From: Hwanghaeella sp965227365
Lineage (GTDB): Bacteria; Pseudomonadota; Alphaproteobacteria; UBA8366; Aestuariispiraceae
Assembly: GCF_965227365.1 (NCBI RefSeq)
Contig: NZ_OZ245754.1
Location: forward strand, 372,001-436,000
Length of the DNA stretch: 64,000 nt
Reading direction: 5' to 3'
The translations under genes were made by a program, and so were the position numbers. Every line of letters starts with the position of its first letter. The first letter of the stretch is position 1. The notes beneath the pieces are model-generated. The model was not told the DNA's origin. It was given only the letters and a program-made list of their open reading frames with translations, and searched no databases. Positions 52,808 to 61,370 of this stretch are shown one piece after another.

Positions 52808-53110
52808 ATGTCCGACACCGGCGCCATGCAGAACGATACCGATACCGGCTACGAAACCGCGACTGGGTCCGAAGCACTGGGTGTGACCGGCGAACGGTTG
52901 CGTTCCTTCATTGAGCGGATCGAGCGCCTGGAAGAGGAAAAACAGGCGCTTGCCGACGATATCAAGGAAGTATTCGCCGAAGCGAAAGGCACTGGTTTCG
53001 ATGTGAAGGTGATGCGCAAGATCATCCGCATGCGGAAACAGGACTTGAATGAGCGCAAGGAAGAAGAAGCGCTGCTGGAAACTTATATGGCCGCGATTGG
53101 AATGGTCTGA
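52808..53110 (+). CDS. gapR: GapR, AT-rich/overtwisted-DNA-binding nucleoid protein (DUF2312)
   Basis: Small nucleoid-associated protein, 100 aa. The family core is LRSFIERIERLEEEKQALAD (a coiled coil), then DIKEVFAEAKGTGFDVKVMR and KIIRMRKQDLNERKEEEALL. In Caulobacter GapR is essential and clamps overtwisted DNA ahead of replication forks. The ATG at 52808 follows GGAG; an in-frame ATG six codons upstream is less well placed. It is divergent from a TAXI binding protein gene. The 150 bp after it are notably AT-rich, unlike the rest of the window. Confidence 0.93.
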   Translation: MSDTGAMQNDTDTGYETATGSEALGVTGERLRSFIERIERLEEEKQALADDIKEVFAEAKGTGFDVKVMRKIIRMRKQDLNERKEEEALLETYMAAIGMV

Positions 53111-53264
53111 CCGGCGATTATTTCGTCATCACAGTATTTCAAGTTGATTCCCTAGAAATACGGTGATTCACTTCAAATTAATTTAAAAATTAGTGTTTTG
53201 CGTCGAAACCAAGGGCCTGTGGTATTATATTATCATATGGCGATGGGAGGCTTTCGGCATTCCG

Positions 53265-53924
53265 ATGACACGGTTGCTGCCTGAAACAGTCGGGTTCTGG
53301 ACCCTGATTGGCGCATTCTGCGCATGGGCGGCTTTTGCCTCGATTTCGGCTGCTGCCGACGTCACCCTGTCCTTCGTTGATGGCGATGGCGCGGATGTTC
53401 AAGACGTTATCGCGACGCTGGAAGTGCCAGATGGAACGGCACCGGCGGCACCCGCACCGGTCGATGTAGAGGTCAATCAATACCGCCAGGCATTCGATCC
53501 TCTGGTGACGACCGTTCCGGTGAACAGCAGTGTCAGTTTCCGAAACAGCGATAGTTTCGCCCATCACGTCTATTCGTTTTCGAAGGCGAAAGCGTTTGAG
53601 CATCGCCAGCCCACGCGTGGCGTGACGGAACCACTAACGCTGGACAATCCCGGCCTGATCGCGCTCGGCTGCAACATCCACGATCATATGCTGGCGTATA
53701 TTTATGTTTCCGACACGCCCTTCTACGGTCTGTCCGGCAAGGATGGGAACGTGCGGATGCAGGGCGTTCCCGATGGCGACTATGTACTGAAAATCTGGCA
53801 CCCGCGGTTGAAGGGCAAGGCGATCGAAAAGAGTGTCACCGTCGCCGGGGAAGGGCTGGAAATCAGAGAGAAACTCGAACTGAAGCCGCCTCGTAAAGTC
53901 AAAAAATCGCTCTATTCCCGCTGA
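53265..53924 (+). CDS. Periplasmic cupredoxin-like protein (methylamine utilization/plastocyanin-type)
   Basis: Exported protein of 219 aa with a signal peptide (residues 1-31) and a cupredoxin domain. Type-1 copper ligands are visible: H100/H101 in SFAHHVYSF and C136, H139 and M142 in GCNIHDHM. After about residue 150 a carboxypeptidase-regulatory-like strand set (YVLKIWHPRLKG) follows. Similar proteins are annotated as methylamine utilization proteins, but no mau genes are here. It is followed after 16 bp by a GGDEF/EAL protein, so copper or redox sensing linked to c-di-GMP is a fair inference. A weak promoter lies near 53198-53228. Confidence 0.8.
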   Translation: MTRLLPETVGFWTLIGAFCAWAAFASISAAADVTLSFVDGDGADVQDVIATLEVPDGTAPAAPAPVDVEVNQYRQAFDPLVTTVPVNSSVSFRNSDSFAHHVYSFSKAKAFEHRQPTRGVTEPLTLDNPGLIALGCNIHDHMLAYIYVSDTPFYGLSGKDGNVRMQGVPDGDYVLKIWHPRLKGKAIEKSVTVAGEGLEIREKLELKPPRKVKKSLYSR

Positions 53925-53940
53925 GCCGCAGGCGCGCTGG

Positions 53941-56340
53941 ATGAAAGTTAGTTTCCAATCCAAGCTGATCATCTTCGCGTTCGGTATCCTGGTCGCCGTG
54001 CAGGTCCTGAGCGCCATAGCGGTTTACTTTTCGACCCGCAGTTCGGCGATCGAGAACCTTCGGGTGGAATTGGCGGCGACAGAACAGGTCTTCCTGACTC
54101 ATCTTGAGAACACGACCCGGGCCTTGGCGGAAACGACAACGGCGGTGACGCTGGACTTCGCCTTCCGGAACGCGATCGCGCAGGGCGACAAGCCGACACG
54201 CCGGTCCGTTCTGGAGAATTTCAGGGACAGGGTCGCCGCGGACCGTGTTCTGCTGATCTCCCTCGACGGTGAAATTGATATCGATACCGCCCGGGACGGA
54301 GTCATGGGCCGGGAGTTTCCCTTCTCCGACCTGGTCGAACGGGCCGATGTGGACGGTGTCGCTTTCGATATCGTGTCGATGGACGACCGGCTCTACGATA
54401 TGGTCCTGCTGCCCGTGCTGGCGCCCGATGCAATCGCGTGGATCGCCTTCGCGATGGAAATCGATGATGCCTTTGCGGTTGAAATCCGGAATTTGGCCCC
54501 GTTCCCGACCTGGGTCAGCTTCATCATGAATGAAGGCGGAGAATGGCGATTGGCTGCCTCCACCGCGGCGGGGGCCGAACGCCGGTCCCTGGAAGCCTAT
54601 ATCGCGGCGAACCAGGAACTGCCCGTCGGGCCAAGCCTGGTCGACGTTGAAGGGCGCACCTTCGTGACGACGGCGACCGAGATCCATGGTGAGGGACGCA
54701 AGGTTTCCGTGGCCCTGCTTTTCCATTCGACCATCGATCCCGCGCTGGCGAGGACCCGGGAACTGCTCTTCCAATTGGCGGCGTTGTTGGTCGCGGCGTT
54801 ATTCATCACGCTGGTCGGTGCGGTGTTCCTGGCCCGCGGCATTACCCGACCGGTCAGGGATTTGACCACCGCGGCCGGACGTGTTCGGGAAGGGGATTAC
54901 AGCGCCGAGGTTCCCTATCGCCGACAGGATGAATTCGGCGCATTGTCCGAAGCCTTCAACAAGATGATGACGGACATCCAGCGGCGTGAGGAGACGATCT
55001 CCCACCAGGCCAGGAACGATGCGCTGACGGGGCTGCCGAACCGTCGTGAATTTCTGCGCCAAGTGAATGAGCGCGCTGCGAAGAGCCCCGACAAACCCTT
55101 TGCCGCCGTCATCGTAGGGCTCGAACGTGTCCAGGAAATGAACAGCTCTCTCGGCTTCGAGGTCGGAGATCGAATCATCAAGGGCGTGGCGGAGCGGCTT
55201 CGCCAGCACGTGGCGGCGGATGACATGGTGGCCAGGATCGGCGGTGACGAATTCGGCCTGGTCTTGAACGGGGAGCAATGGGCGCAGGGCGGAGAGACGC
55301 TTCTTGCTTCGCTGATCCGGGCGATGGAACACCCGATCACGGCCCGTGAAGGCAATGTCGATATCAGCCTGCGCTTCGGTTTGGCGCTGTTTCCGGAACA
55401 CGGTGACAATGGGGCGAACCTCGTGATGTCGGCTGAGCTCGCCATGTACAAGGCACGTTTGGCAGGCAAGTCCACGCATATATTCGATCCGGTGGAGGAC
55501 CGTCCTCGGCCCGAGGCGCTGATGCTGATGGGGGAAATGCGCAAAGGGCTGGAATCCGGCCAGTTCCAACTGGTCTATCAGCCCAAGGTCGATATCGCGA
55601 CGGGTCGGATCGTGGCGGCGGAGGCGCTTTCCCGTTGGCATCACCCGCATATGAAAGACCTGTCTCCCGACACATTCGTGCCACTTGCGGAGCAGACCGG
55701 GAATATTCGCCACTTGACCCGATGGATGCTTGAGCAGGCGATGACCGATTGTGCGACTTGGCGCGCCGACGGACTGGACCTGAAGATCTCCGTGAACCTA
55801 TCCGCCAAGGATATCGCGACCGATGAGATCGTCATGATCTTGAGCCGGCTGCTGGTGGAGAAAGGGCTGCCGGCCGAGGTGCTGACCCTGGAGATCACGG
55901 AAAGCGCGCTGATGGACGAGCCGGAAGAGGCGCTCGCGACCTTGGACAACCTGTCCGATATGGGGATGAGCGTCTCGGTCGACGATTTTGGAACCGGCTA
56001 TTCCTCCATGAGTTACCTGAAACGTCTGCCGGCGGACGAGTTGAAGATCGACAAGTCATTCGTTTTGAACCTGGCCCACAGCCGGGAGGACGATGTCATT
56101 GTGCGGTCGACGGTCGATCTTGGCCGGAACCTCGGGCTCAGCGTGACCGCGGAAGGGGTGGAAGACCTGGAAGGCTTCCTGCGTCTGCGCGAAATCGGCT
56201 GTACCATCGCCCAGGGTTATTACATCGCGCGGCCCATGCCGCTCGATAAGTTCCTGGATTTTTGCAAGACATCGCCCTGGGCCGATGGGACGGCGGTACC
56301 CGCTGCCGACGACATCGCTGCATCCGGACGAGCGACATAG
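53941..56340 (+). CDS. Membrane GGDEF-EAL protein with HAMP (diguanylate cyclase/phosphodiesterase)
   Basis: Signalling enzyme of 799 aa. Transmembrane helix 1 is at about 7-29, a periplasmic sensor domain at 30-275, helix 2 at about 278-300, HAMP at 300-350, GGDEF at about 355-515 with intact GGDEF at 434-438, and EAL at about 535-780. The EAL catalytic residues look complete (E561-A562-L563, DDFGTGYSSM, IDKSFV, AEGVED). The inhibitory I-site Arg is replaced by Ala (AADDMVAR). It may make or break c-di-GMP; phosphodiesterase activity is the safer guess. Translationally close to the cupredoxin gene. Confidence 0.94.
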   Translation: MKVSFQSKLIIFAFGILVAVQVLSAIAVYFSTRSSAIENLRVELAATEQVFLTHLENTTRALAETTTAVTLDFAFRNAIAQGDKPTRRSVLENFRDRVAADRVLLISLDGEIDIDTARDGVMGREFPFSDLVERADVDGVAFDIVSMDDRLYDMVLLPVLAPDAIAWIAFAMEIDDAFAVEIRNLAPFPTWVSFIMNEGGEWRLAASTAAGAERRSLEAYIAANQELPVGPSLVDVEGRTFVTTATEIHGEGRKVSVALLFHSTIDPALARTRELLFQLAALLVAALFITLVGAVFLARGITRPVRDLTTAAGRVREGDYSAEVPYRRQDEFGALSEAFNKMMTDIQRREETISHQARNDALTGLPNRREFLRQVNERAAKSPDKPFAAVIVGLERVQEMNSSLGFEVGDRIIKGVAERLRQHVAADDMVARIGGDEFGLVLNGEQWAQGGETLLASLIRAMEHPITAREGNVDISLRFGLALFPEHGDNGANLVMSAELAMYKARLAGKSTHIFDPVEDRPRPEALMLMGEMRKGLESGQFQLVYQPKVDIATGRIVAAEALSRWHHPHMKDLSPDTFVPLAEQTGNIRHLTRWMLEQAMTDCATWRADGLDLKISVNLSAKDIATDEIVMILSRLLVEKGLPAEVLTLEITESALMDEPEEALATLDNLSDMGMSVSVDDFGTGYSSMSYLKRLPADELKIDKSFVLNLAHSREDDVIVRSTVDLGRNLGLSVTAEGVEDLEGFLRLREIGCTIAQGYYIARPMPLDKFLDFCKTSPWADGTAVPAADDIAASGRAT

Positions 56341-56367
56341 ACCCGACACTTCGTTTGGAACGGGCAT

Positions 56368-56395
56368 AAGAAAAGGGGCCGCGCAAGGCGGCCCC
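56368..56395 (-). terminator. Rho-independent terminator of the indolepyruvate oxidoreductase gene
   Basis: Perfect 8-bp stem GGGGCCGC/GCGGCCCC with a 5-base loop (56375-56395). On the minus strand it is followed by TTTTCTTA. It lies 26 bp after the stop of the oxidoreductase gene. Confidence 0.8.
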
Positions 56396-56421
56396 TCGAT
56401 AACCTGATGGGTATGTAGAGT

Positions 56422-59400
56422 TTATTCAGCGGCGTTCTTCGCGTCCGGCTTCGGCGGGCGGCGGAACTGTTCCAGCAGCGCCGCTTCATTGGCCTTGGCG
56501 TCGGCGATGTGCTTTTCCTTCACATGACCATAACCGCGGATATGTTCCGGGATTTCGGCAATCTGAACGGCGATCGCGTGGTTGTCGCGGTTCAGACCCT
56601 CGAGGACCGTTTTGATCGTCGCTTCATAGTCGGTGATCAACTCGCGTTCCTGTCGCCTTTCCTCGGTATGGCCGAACGGATCGAACCGCGTTCCGCGCAA
56701 CCCTCTCAGTTTGGCGAGCAGCCCGAAGACCTTCAGCATCGCCGGGCCATATTCCTTCTTCTTCAAGCGCCCGGTTTCGGGATCACGCTCGGCGAAGAGC
56801 GGCGGTGCCAAATGGAATTTCAGCGTGAAGTCGCCTTCGAACTGTTTGTGCAGCTTTTTCATGAATTCGCCGCTGGTATAGAGGCGCGCCACTTCGTACT
56901 CATCCTTGTAGGCGAGCAATTTGAAATAATAACGCGCAACCGCCCGGGCGAGGGAATCGTCGGTCACAACTCGGGATTCCCGGCGCTGGACGTCGACGAC
57001 GAAGTCCTTATAGCGGCGGGCATAGGCTTCGTTCTGGTAGTCCTTAAGGAAGGCGATGCGCTTTTCAACGATGTCTTCCAGGCTCTTTGCAAAGCCGTCG
57101 TCTTCGTCGGCGGGTGCCTTGGCTTTGTTTTCCTGCTGGTCGGTAATGCGCAGGACCGCTTCCATGTCGTGCGCGGCGCGGCGGCCCCACAGGAAAGCTT
57201 GCTGGTTCAGCTTCACGGCGACGCCGTTCAGCTCGATCGCCTTTTCAAGCGCTTCCAGGCTGACGGGCACCAGTCCCTTTTGGAAGGCGTAGCCCAACAT
57301 GAACATATTGCTGGCGATGCTGTCGCCCATCAACGCGGTCGCCAGCTTCGATCCGTTGAAGAAATGCGCGTTCTTCGGACCGGTGGATTCGGCGATCATT
57401 TCCTTCATTTCCGAGGTCGGGAAAATCCAGTCGGGATTGTGCGTGAAATCTCCGGTGATGGATTTCTCGGTATTCACGATGGCGACGGTTGTATCGCGTT
57501 CAACCTTCGACAGGGCCGTCGTGCCCGACGCGACGACGATGTCGCAGCCAAGCAGCACATCCGCACCGCCGGCGGCGATGCTGACGGCGTGAATGTCCTC
57601 GGGCTTCTTGGCAATCCGGATATGGCTGATCACGGGGCCGCCTTTTTGCGCAAGGCCGGCCATGTCCAGGATGGAACAGCCCTTGCCCTCGAGATGCGCC
57701 GCCATGCCGAGGATCGCGCCGATGGTGACGACGCCGGTTCCGCCGACACCGGTCAGCAGAATGCCATAGGGCTCTTCCTCGACGGTCGGGGTTTTCGGTT
57801 CCGGCAAGGCTTCGAACAGATCGGGGACGCCTGACACGCCGGCGGGTGCGGTTTGCACGACGCCGGACCCCTTGCGGACCTGACCGCCATGAACGGTCAC
57901 GAAGCTTGGGCAAAAGCCTTTCACGCAGGAATAGTCCTTGTTGCAGGACGACTGGTCGATCTTGCGCTTACGGCCGAACTCCGTCTCTTGCGGCGTGACC
58001 GAGAGGCAGTTGGACTGGACCGAACAGTCGCCGCAGCCTTCGCAGACGAGTTCGTTGATGAAGACGCGTTTCTGCGGGTCTGGGAAGCTGCCCCGCTTGC
58101 GGCGGCGGCGTTTCTCTGCGGCGCAGGTCTGGTCGTAAACCATGACCGTTACGCCCTCGATTTCCCGCAGATCCTTCTGAACCGCATCCAAATCGTCGCG
58201 ATGATGGACTGTCACACCATGCGGGAAGATGCCGTTCGGATATTTCTCAGGTTCGTCGCTGACGACGACGACCTTGCGTGCCCCCTCGGCCGTCACCTGG
58301 GCGACGACAGCCGGCACGGTTTGAACCCCTTCATGGGGCTGCCCGCCGGTCATGGCGACGGCATCATTGTACAGGATCTTGTATGTGATGTTGACGCCGG
58401 AGGCGACGGCGGCGCGGATCGCGAGCGTGCCGGAATGCTGATAGGTGCCGTCACCCAAGTTCACGAAGACATGCTTCGTCTTGCTGAACGGCGACTGGCC
58501 CATCCAGGCTGCGCCCTCACCGCCCATCTGGGTAAAGGTCATCGTATTTCGGTCCATCCACTGGGCCATGAAATGGCAACCGATCCCGGCATAGGCGCGC
58601 GATCCTTCCGGAACATTCGTGGACGTGTTGTGCGGGCAGCCGGAACAAAAATACGGCAGCCGCGCAATGGAAGGTTTACGGGCGCCGAGTTGCTGATCCT
58701 TGGCATCCAGGAAGGCCAGCCGGTTGGAGAACCGTTCGTTGCCTGCAATCGCGTTCCCCCGCGGTAGCCGTTCGAGCCGTTGCGCGACGACGCGGGCAAT
58801 CACGGCCGGCGTCAATTCGCCGAAGGACGGCAAAATCAACTCGCGGTTCTCGTTGAACTTTCCATAAATCCGGGGACGCTTGTCGTTCGGCCAGTTATAC
58901 GCCTGTTCCTTCAACTGGTTCTCGATCAGCGCGCGCTTTTCCTCGACCACGAGGATTTCTTCATGGCCCTGGCAGAATTCGCGAATGCTGTCCGGTTCCA
59001 GGGGCCAGGTCATGGCTACTTTGAAGACGGAAATTCCCAATTCCTTGGCAAATTCCTCATCGACGCCAAGGTCGTCCATCGCCTGACGGACATCGAGATA
59101 GGACTTACCGGCCGTGACGATGCCCAGGCGTTTCTTCGGGCTTTCGATCATCGGACGGTTGAGTTTGTTCTTCTTCGCGTAGGCGATCGCCGCGTAGAGC
59201 TTGTGGCGGTGCAGATGTTCTTCCTGGGCCAGCGCTTCCAGGGCCTGTTTCGGATAGTGGATGTTCAATCCGCCTTCCGGCATCTTGTATTCAGTCTCGT
59301 CAGGCAGCTGGATCTGCACCCGGTGCGGGTCGACATAGACCGATGCCGAGGTGTCTACCGTTTCGGCGATGGTCTTGAAGGCGACGTAACAGCCGGAATA

Positions 59401-59973
59401 GCGAGACATCGCAATCCCGTGCAGGCCGAGGTCCAGGAATTCCTGAACGCCTGCCGGGTTGAGGACCGGAATCATCACGTCCATGAAGGCGTATTCGGTC
59501 TGATGCGCGGTGGTTGAGGATTTGCAGGTGTGATCGTCGCCGGCCAGCAGCAGTACACCGCCATGCTTCGAGGTGCCGGCGAAATTCGCATGCCGCAGGA
59601 CATCGCCGGACCGGTCCACGCCGGGTCCTTTGGCATACCAGATGGAGAAGACGCCATCGACGGTGTTGTCACCGAAGAATTCGTTCTGCTGCGTGCCCCA
59701 GATGGCGGTCAGGGCCAAATCTTCGTTCAGGCCCGGCTGAAAATGGATGTTGTTGTTCTTGAGGAACTTGCGCGCCTTCCAAAGCTGCTGGTCATAGGCG
59801 CCGAGCGGAGAGCCGCGGTAACCGGAAATGTAACAGCCCGTATTCAGGCCGGCCTTGTGATCGCGCTGCCGCTGCATCATCGGCAGTCGAACCAGGGCCT
59901 GGGTCCCGGTTATGAATACGCGTCCAGATTCCAGGGTATATTTGTCGTCCAAATCGACATGGGCTAGCGCCAT
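56422..59973 (-). CDS. Indolepyruvate ferredoxin oxidoreductase, fused alpha-beta type
   Basis: ThDP- and iron-sulfur-dependent 2-oxoacid oxidoreductase, 1183 aa, which converts aryl pyruvates and CoA to acyl-CoA, CO2 and reduced ferredoxin. Pyrimidine-binding and ThDP domains come first (YAGIGCHFMAQWMDR and GGEGAAWMGQSPF, about 470-510), then a [4Fe-4S] cluster CEGCGDCSVQSNC near 650 with a second Cys set CNKDYSCVKGFCPSF, then the gamma-type domain GVGGTGVVTIGAILGMAAHL near 755. Such long fusions are common in aerobic proteobacteria. The ATG at 59973 follows GGAGGAA. A terminator ends it, so it is single. Confidence 0.95.
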   Translation of the reverse strand: MALAHVDLDDKYTLESGRVFITGTQALVRLPMMQRQRDHKAGLNTGCYISGYRGSPLGAYDQQLWKARKFLKNNNIHFQPGLNEDLALTAIWGTQQNEFFGDNTVDGVFSIWYAKGPGVDRSGDVLRHANFAGTSKHGGVLLLAGDDHTCKSSTTAHQTEYAFMDVMIPVLNPAGVQEFLDLGLHGIAMSRYSGCYVAFKTIAETVDTSASVYVDPHRVQIQLPDETEYKMPEGGLNIHYPKQALEALAQEEHLHRHKLYAAIAYAKKNKLNRPMIESPKKRLGIVTAGKSYLDVRQAMDDLGVDEEFAKELGISVFKVAMTWPLEPDSIREFCQGHEEILVVEEKRALIENQLKEQAYNWPNDKRPRIYGKFNENRELILPSFGELTPAVIARVVAQRLERLPRGNAIAGNERFSNRLAFLDAKDQQLGARKPSIARLPYFCSGCPHNTSTNVPEGSRAYAGIGCHFMAQWMDRNTMTFTQMGGEGAAWMGQSPFSKTKHVFVNLGDGTYQHSGTLAIRAAVASGVNITYKILYNDAVAMTGGQPHEGVQTVPAVVAQVTAEGARKVVVVSDEPEKYPNGIFPHGVTVHHRDDLDAVQKDLREIEGVTVMVYDQTCAAEKRRRRKRGSFPDPQKRVFINELVCEGCGDCSVQSNCLSVTPQETEFGRKRKIDQSSCNKDYSCVKGFCPSFVTVHGGQVRKGSGVVQTAPAGVSGVPDLFEALPEPKTPTVEEEPYGILLTGVGGTGVVTIGAILGMAAHLEGKGCSILDMAGLAQKGGPVISHIRIAKKPEDIHAVSIAAGGADVLLGCDIVVASGTTALSKVERDTTVAIVNTEKSITGDFTHNPDWIFPTSEMKEMIAESTGPKNAHFFNGSKLATALMGDSIASNMFMLGYAFQKGLVPVSLEALEKAIELNGVAVKLNQQAFLWGRRAAHDMEAVLRITDQQENKAKAPADEDDGFAKSLEDIVEKRIAFLKDYQNEAYARRYKDFVVDVQRRESRVVTDDSLARAVARYYFKLLAYKDEYEVARLYTSGEFMKKLHKQFEGDFTLKFHLAPPLFAERDPETGRLKKKEYGPAMLKVFGLLAKLRGLRGTRFDPFGHTEERRQERELITDYEATIKTVLEGLNRDNHAIAVQIAEIPEHIRGYGHVKEKHIADAKANEAALLEQFRRPPKPDAKNAAE

Positions 59974-60124
59974 ATCTGCTTCCTCCACACCTCAAAAGGG
60001 CCCGGGCAAGCATCCGTCGCGCGGATTACTCCCTTGGACCGGCAATGTTGTTTTTTTACGCCGGATCCTGGCATCCACTCTACGCGTGAACACCGTTCCC
60101 GTCCCGAATGATATTAGCCTAGAA

Positions 60125-60149
60125 AATAGGTTAGCATTACTGACCTATT
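60125..60149 (-). promoter_or_regulatory. Candidate operator upstream of indolepyruvate oxidoreductase
   Basis: Arms AATAGGTTAG and CTGACCTATT around CATTA; one G-T pair in 10. It lies in the 392-bp gap 59974-60365, about 150 bp before the oxidoreductase start and 215 bp before the epimerase. No T-run follows, so it is not a terminator. Nothing else is recognised in this gap. Confidence 0.4.
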
Positions 60150-60365
60150 CAGGAAAGACTGTCTTGCACGCGGCGACGGGTTCCGTTCGCAAAAGGATCT
60201 AATCAGGCGGAACCGCGCGACAAGTGGCATATGACGAACGACAAGTCCGGGAGGCGGTGTTTTACGCGTGATTTGCGCGGAACGATCCCGTATACGAGGG
60301 CCTTCGACGGTCATCGGTCTCTCCGGTGGCGGCTTGGTGGGTACGACAATCTGGCGGTTTGAGAG

Positions 60366-61346
60366 ATGACGGTTCTGGTTACCGGTGCGGCTGGCTTCAT
60401 CGGAATGCATGTTTGCGAAGTCCTGTTGGACCGGGGTGAGCGTGTGTGCGGTATCGATAATCTGAACGACTATTACGACCCGGCCCTGAAACAGGCGCGG
60501 CTGAAGCGCTTGCAGGGACGCAACGGATTTGTCTTCAAGAAGGTCGATATCGGCGATCAGGCGGCCCTGGGTCGTGCGCTTGAAGATTTCGGCGACATCG
60601 ACAGGATCGTGCATTTGGCGGCCCAGGCCGGGGTTCGATACAGTCTGGTGAACCCGCATGCCTATGTGCATACCAACGTGTTGGGCCACCTCAACATCCT
60701 GGAATATGCCCGCCACAGGGCCGGTATGCGGCATCTGGTCTATGCCTCGTCCTCCTCGGTCTACGGTGGCAACGAGAAGCTGCCGTTTTCGGTCGAGGAC
60801 CGGGTCGACAATCCGGTTTCCCTCTATGCCGCGACCAAGAAGTCGGACGAGTTGATGAGTTACGCCTACGCGCATCTCTACAGTATCCCGATGACCGGGT
60901 TGCGCTTCTTCACCGTCTACGGCCCGTGGGGTCGCCCTGACATGTCGGCCTATATTTTCGCCGAGAAGATCATGTCCGGTAAGCCGATCCCCGTCTTCAA
61001 CAACGGCGACATGCAGCGGGATTTCACCTATATCGACGATATTGTCGCTGGTGTTATCGCCAGTCTCGACAATCCGCCGGAACGCAGCGACGAGGAGGTT
61101 CCGCACCGCGTCTACAATCTGGGCAACAATAAGCCCGAGCCCCTGTTGGACATGATCCATGCGCTGGAAAATGCCCTTGGCCGCAAGGCGGAGATCGACT
61201 TCAAGCCGATGCAGCCGGGTGACGTCAAAGCGACCTATGCGGATATCGACGCATCGCGCCGCGACCTCGGCTTCGAGCCGAAGACGTCGATTGAGGAAGG
61301 CCTCCAGAAGTTCGCCGATTGGTACAAGGCCTATTCAGGTACCTGA
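60366..61346 (+). CDS. UDP-glucuronate 4-epimerase-like NAD-dependent epimerase
   Basis: Extended SDR sugar-nucleotide epimerase, 326 aa, that interconverts UDP-glucuronate and UDP-galacturonate for surface polysaccharide. The NAD motif is VTGAAGFIGMHV (residues 5-16). NDYYDPALKQARL is typical of UDP-glucuronate 4-epimerases (LpsL/Cap1J/WbnF), as is AQAGVRYSLVNPHAYV; the catalytic Tyr-Lys is in SLYAATKKSDEL. The ATG at 60366 begins the Rossmann strand directly. Another UDP-sugar epimerase cannot be ruled out, but the NDYYD segment makes it unlikely. Confidence 0.93.
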   Translation: MTVLVTGAAGFIGMHVCEVLLDRGERVCGIDNLNDYYDPALKQARLKRLQGRNGFVFKKVDIGDQAALGRALEDFGDIDRIVHLAAQAGVRYSLVNPHAYVHTNVLGHLNILEYARHRAGMRHLVYASSSSVYGGNEKLPFSVEDRVDNPVSLYAATKKSDELMSYAYAHLYSIPMTGLRFFTVYGPWGRPDMSAYIFAEKIMSGKPIPVFNNGDMQRDFTYIDDIVAGVIASLDNPPERSDEEVPHRVYNLGNNKPEPLLDMIHALENALGRKAEIDFKPMQPGDVKATYADIDASRRDLGFEPKTSIEEGLQKFADWYKAYSGT

Positions 61347-61370
61347 CCGGACGTCGAAAGCCACCGCGGA

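Noticed and set aside
53198..53228. TTGCGT...TATTAT promoter-like pair
   Set aside because: Spacer of 19 bp and a weak -35; not supported strongly enough to list.
60114..61160. 348-codon minus-strand frame opposite the epimerase
   Set aside because: The plus-strand epimerase explains the region.
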